From an uncultured Phycisphaerales bacterium (GTDB lineage Bacteria; Planctomycetota; Phycisphaerae; Phycisphaerales; SM1A02), in contig CAMPIL010000168.1 in assembly GCA_946886375.1 (NCBI GenBank), positions 1 through 7,730 on the forward strand: a stretch of DNA of 7,730 bases, in the 5' to 3' direction. This document shows positions 5,201-7,730 of the stretch, in pieces. Under the pieces are notes generated by a model that was not told where the DNA came from, searched no databases, and was given only the letters and a program-made list of their open reading frames with translations. How positions within the stretch are numbered: the first letter of the stretch is position 1; every line of letters starts with the position of its first letter. The translations under genes and the position numbers were made by a program.

Positions 5201-6976
5201 ATGGTCAATTACAACCTCATTTCTCGAATTGGAACCGTCGATCAGGACGCCGACGCAATGATCCGGGCCGCCCTCGGTGAAACCGTCGCCGGCGGCAACA
5301 TGGACAGCCTGCTGGAAAAGGAAATCCAGAGTTTTCAAAAAGGCGCGGTCCTCAAAGGCACGATCGTCGGCAAGGCTGGCGATGACTTCGTCGTCGAAGT
5401 CGGCCTGAAGTCCGAAGGCCTCATCAACAAGTCGGAATTCGACAATCCCGACGACATTGAAAACGGCGACACCGTCGAAGTCCTGTTGGAAGAACTCGAA
5501 GACGAAGACGGCACGATCAAACTCTCCAAGCGCAAGGCCGACCGCATCCGCGGCTGGGAGCGCATCCTGGAAACCAAGAAGGAAGGCGACGTCGTCGAAG
5601 GCAAGGCGATGCGCAAGATCAAGGGCGGTCTGCTCGTGGACATCGGCGTGCCGGTGTTCCTCCCCGCTTCGCAGGTCGATATCCGCCGTCCCGGCGATAT
5701 CGGCGAGTACCTCGGCAAAACGGTGCGCGCGTGCATCCTCAAGATCGACGAGGAACGCCGCAACATCGTCATCAGCCGCCGCAAACTCATTGAAGTCGAA
5801 CGCGATCAAGCCAAGTTGCGCCTGATGGGTTCGATCAAGGAAGGCGACCTGGTCACCGGCACGGTCACCAACATCGCCGACTTTGGCGCGTTTGTTGATC
5901 TGGGCGGACTCGACGGCCTGCTGCACATCACCGACATGTCCTGGGGCCGCGTCGGCCATCCCAGCGAGATGGTGAAGATCGGCGACCAGGTTCAGGTCAA
6001 GGTCCTCAAGATCGATCACGAGCGCGAGAAGATCGCTCTGGGCTTGAAGCAGAAAGAGGCTTCGCCCTGGGAGAAGATCGAAGAGAAGTATCCGATCAAC
6101 AGCCGCGTGCGCGGCAAGGTGGTCAACCTGGTCACCTACGGCGCGTTCGTGCAGTTGGAGGAAGGCATCGAAGGCCTGGTGCACATCTCCGAAATGTCGT
6201 GGACCAAGCGCATCAACCATCCCAGCGAAATCGTCAATGTGGGCGATGAAGTTGAAGTGGTCGTGCTCGACATCAACCGCGAGAAGCAGGAAATCTCGCT
6301 TGGCATGAAGCAGGTGGAAGTGAACCCGTGGGACCTGGTGGAGCAGAAGTATCCGCCGGGCACGATCATCGAAGGCACGGTGCGGAATCTCGCCAACTAC
6401 GGCGCGTTCATTCAGATCGAGCCGGGCATCGACGGCCTGCTGCACGTCAGCGACATGTCGTGGACCGAAAAGATCGCGCATCCCAACGAGAAGTACAAGA
6501 AGGGCGACATGGTCAAGTGCGTGGTGCTGGACATCGACCGCGCCAAGCAGCGCGTCGGCCTGGGCGTCAAGCAACTGACCGAGGACCCGTGGATTCACGC
6601 CATTCCGGATGCGTACCAGCCCGGCATGGTCGTGCACGGCGCGGTGACCAAGATCACCAACTTCGGCGTGTTCGTGGAACTGGAGCCCGGTCTGGAAGGC
6701 CTCCTGCACATCTCTGAACTTTCCGATCAGAAAGTGGAGAACCCGCAGGACATCGTCAAGCCCGGCGATCAGTTGGACGTCAAGATTCTCCGCGTGGACA
6801 CCGGCGAGCGCAAGATCGGTCTTTCGCTCAAACGGGCCCAGTGGGGCGACACCGAGCGCGGCGCAAGCAGCGCCGACACCGGCGAAGCCGCTGCGGGCAA
6901 GCCGCAGAAGAAGAAGCCTTCACGCGGCGGGATGGACGATCACGGCGCGCTCGGCACCGACAAGATCAAGTTCTAA
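5201..6976 (+). CDS. rpsA: 30S ribosomal protein S1
   Basis: 591 residues, against 557 in E. coli. S1 binds single-stranded mRNA on the small subunit and helps start translation on structured or weak-Shine-Dalgarno messages. Six S1 (OB-fold) domains are visible at about 47-111, 128-194, 213-284, 298-371, 385-458 and 472-545. Domains 3-6 carry the full motif G.V..(I/L)..(F/Y)GAFV.(L/I)..G..GL(L/V)H(I/V)S(D/E)MSW and near-repeat linkers (E..PW), while domains 1 and 2 are divergent, as known for the ribosome-docking domains of S1. An N-terminal extension of about 45 residues (MVNYNLISRIGTVDQDADAM...) and a Lys-rich tail (PQKKKPSRGG, about 568-577) lie outside the folds. The start is the ATG at 5201, the first codon of the frame that fits the leader; there is no Shine-Dalgarno before it. 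It has its own promoter and terminator, so it is probably monocistronic. Confidence 0.97.
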   Translation: MVNYNLISRIGTVDQDADAMIRAALGETVAGGNMDSLLEKEIQSFQKGAVLKGTIVGKAGDDFVVEVGLKSEGLINKSEFDNPDDIENGDTVEVLLEELEDEDGTIKLSKRKADRIRGWERILETKKEGDVVEGKAMRKIKGGLLVDIGVPVFLPASQVDIRRPGDIGEYLGKTVRACILKIDEERRNIVISRRKLIEVERDQAKLRLMGSIKEGDLVTGTVTNIADFGAFVDLGGLDGLLHITDMSWGRVGHPSEMVKIGDQVQVKVLKIDHEREKIALGLKQKEASPWEKIEEKYPINSRVRGKVVNLVTYGAFVQLEEGIEGLVHISEMSWTKRINHPSEIVNVGDEVEVVVLDINREKQEISLGMKQVEVNPWDLVEQKYPPGTIIEGTVRNLANYGAFIQIEPGIDGLLHVSDMSWTEKIAHPNEKYKKGDMVKCVVLDIDRAKQRVGLGVKQLTEDPWIHAIPDAYQPGMVVHGAVTKITNFGVFVELEPGLEGLLHISELSDQKVENPQDIVKPGDQLDVKILRVDTGERKIGLSLKRAQWGDTERGASSADTGEAAAGKPQKKKPSRGGMDDHGALGTDKIKF

Positions 6977-6997
6977 ACCATCACCCCGGTTCATGAT

Positions 6998-7028
6998 AAA
7001 GCCCACGGCGTACACGCCGTGGGCTTTT
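6998..7028 (+). terminator. Intrinsic terminator after rpsA
   Basis: AAAGCCCACGGCG (6998-7010) and CGCCGTGGGCTTT (7015-7027) form a perfect 13-bp stem around a TACA loop, ending in TTTT (7025-7028). It begins 21 nt after the rpsA stop. The A-run before the stem gives a short T-run on the other strand too, so it may also stop leftward transcripts. Confidence 0.9.
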
Positions 7029-7142
7029 CATTGGTGGCTGATATGAAATGAAGTCGCGGTTCGAAGAGGATTGATCGGATTGAAAGGCAGAACCGCCTCA
7101 TGCCCTGCCGCGAACTACTCACGATGATCGACGGCCGCCGGC

Positions 7143-7229
7143 TCAGCACAACACTGCGAAGGTCAACAGCGTCAGCAGAGCCATTCGCTTGCGATTATCC
7201 GTCATTGCGATCAAACTTTGAAAGAGCAT
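7143..7229 (-). CDS. Possible 28-residue hydrophobic peptide
   Basis: ATG at 7229, TGA at 7143-7145; the peptide starts MLFQSLIAMTDNRKR and ends in a hydrophobic stretch MALLTLLTFAVLC. GGAG lies 9 nt before the ATG, a good ribosome binding site. A positively charged NRKR followed by 13 mostly hydrophobic residues ending in Cys resembles a tiny membrane peptide or the signal part of a decayed lipoprotein gene. It is divergent from the exported-protein gene to its right and convergent with rpsA. The frame is also open further upstream to a stop at 7338-7340. It is short enough to be chance. Confidence 0.25.
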   Translation of the reverse strand: MLFQSLIAMTDNRKRMALLTLLTFAVLC

Positions 7230-7285
7230 GTTCAGATACTCCGAGTCTTCAGTTGTCCTGCCTCGATCGTACTGGATCAATAGCC

Positions 7286-7730
7286 GTGCCGAACAGGCCT
7301 GAAAACACGATTGCCGGTCGTGCTGCCGCCGCGCAAGTTATTCTCGGACGCTGGCCTCGCACGCGCACTCGCCTGTCGCGATTTGGCATCAGCGCATGTT
7401 GCGTGGCGGCAACATTGGTGGCGGCGAGCGGCGGTCCGTTCGCGGCGAGTGCGCAATCCCAGACGGCCGCAACCGCACCGGGCGCTGAACTCGCCGTGCT
7501 TCCGGATGAGGCGGATGTCTTCGCCGCTTCCGCCACGGTGAGGAAATGGATCGATGCGCTTGAGACGCCGAAGATGAACGATGACGCGTCGCGCCTCCCG
7601 CTGCGCGGCGCCATGGGTGTGTGCATCGTTCTGCGCCGATCAGGTCGAATGCTGGGCGTGGGAATTGACACGGCCGGCGACGACCTGATGCTCCGCCTCG
7701 AGGGCCGTCTGCAGGGTGACGCGAGCGATG
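7286..7730 (+). CDS. Exported protein of unknown function (partial, cut by right edge)
   Basis: The frame is open to the window end, giving 148 residues from GTG 7286. An N-terminal signal sequence is likely: basic RWPRTRTRLSRFG (about 23-35), hydrophobic ISACCVAATLVAAS, then GGPFAASAQ with a possible AxA cleavage site near residues 53-57. The mature part begins with a low-complexity Gln/Thr/Ala stretch, then ELAVLPDEADVFAASATV, a helix (RKWIDALE) and LRGAMGVCIVLRRSGRMLGV, where alternating hydrophobic residues suggest a beta-hairpin. I do not recognise the family. The start is uncertain: the frame stays open back to 7052 and contains an ATG at 7100, but that would put about 90 poorly coding residues before the signal sequence, so the GTG (with a weak GGAT 8 nt upstream) is preferred. 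It follows the rpsA terminator and so should have its own promoter, which I cannot place. Confidence 0.7.
   Translation, partial: MPNRPENTIAGRAAAAQVILGRWPRTRTRLSRFGISACCVAATLVAASGGPFAASAQSQTAATAPGAELAVLPDEADVFAASATVRKWIDALETPKMNDDASRLPLRGAMGVCIVLRRSGRMLGVGIDTAGDDLMLRLEGRLQGDASD

Noticed and set aside
5192..6709. 505-codon open frame on the minus strand across rpsA
   Set aside because: It is antisense to the S1 gene, is rich in His, Asp, Ala and Leu as expected from reading GC-rich coding DNA backwards, and has no motif.
7249..7671. 140-codon minus-strand frame near the right edge
   Set aside because: It is antisense to the exported-protein frame, which has a signal sequence; the minus reading is Arg/Ala/Ser-rich without motifs.
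1..7730. CRISPR array, tRNA, rRNA or insertion sequence
   Set aside because: I saw no regularly spaced repeats, no tRNA-like cloverleaf, no rRNA sequence and no transposase motif.

Overview
The window looks like a piece of a Planctomycetota chromosome, probably class Phycisphaerae, in which a phage-derived tail module on the minus strand abuts ordinary host genes on the plus strand. The host assignment rests on the ribosomal protein S1 gene, on a 12-helix transporter ending in a CxxCGYDL...CPxCG zinc ribbon (a tail I associate with planctomycete proteins), on a small lipoprotein gene, and on the GC-rich codon use. It is inference from recognition, not from a database search.

Left part (1-2701, minus strand). 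A long open frame runs off the left edge. Read from a GTG at 2177 it gives at least 725 residues of a phage tail tape measure protein, with both the N-terminal family signature and the C-terminal GLMGEAGPEAIMPL motif. Upstream of it (to the right) are a gap with two 10-bp palindromes spaced exactly 20 bp apart, a 97-residue winged-helix DNA-binding protein (2291-2584), an intrinsic terminator (2660-2701, minus) and a weakly supported 42-codon ORF (2761-2889). No tail tube, capsid, integrase or obvious tail assembly chaperone lies in the window, so this is the end of a prophage, tail-like element or remnant, seen only in part.

Junction (2890-3140). No convincing gene. It carries a possible sigma70-like promoter for the first host gene.

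Right part (3141-7730, plus strand). A 93-residue lipoprotein gene closes with a strong intrinsic terminator (3451-3482). Next is a predicted 12-TM major-facilitator-like transporter with a cytoplasmic zinc ribbon. After it comes a strong extended -10 promoter, a roughly 128-nt hairpin-rich leader without a Shine-Dalgarno sequence, and rpsA (30S ribosomal protein S1, six S1 domains), closed by a strong terminator at 6998-7028. The last gene, from about 7286 and cut by the right edge, encodes an exported protein of unknown function. A possible 28-residue hydrophobic peptide lies on the minus strand before it.

The host genes look like separate transcription units rather than one operon, because terminators or promoters lie between most of them. 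The points most worth following up are the DNA-binding gene and tandem palindromes in front of the tape measure gene, the transporter/zinc-ribbon fusion, and the S1 leader.
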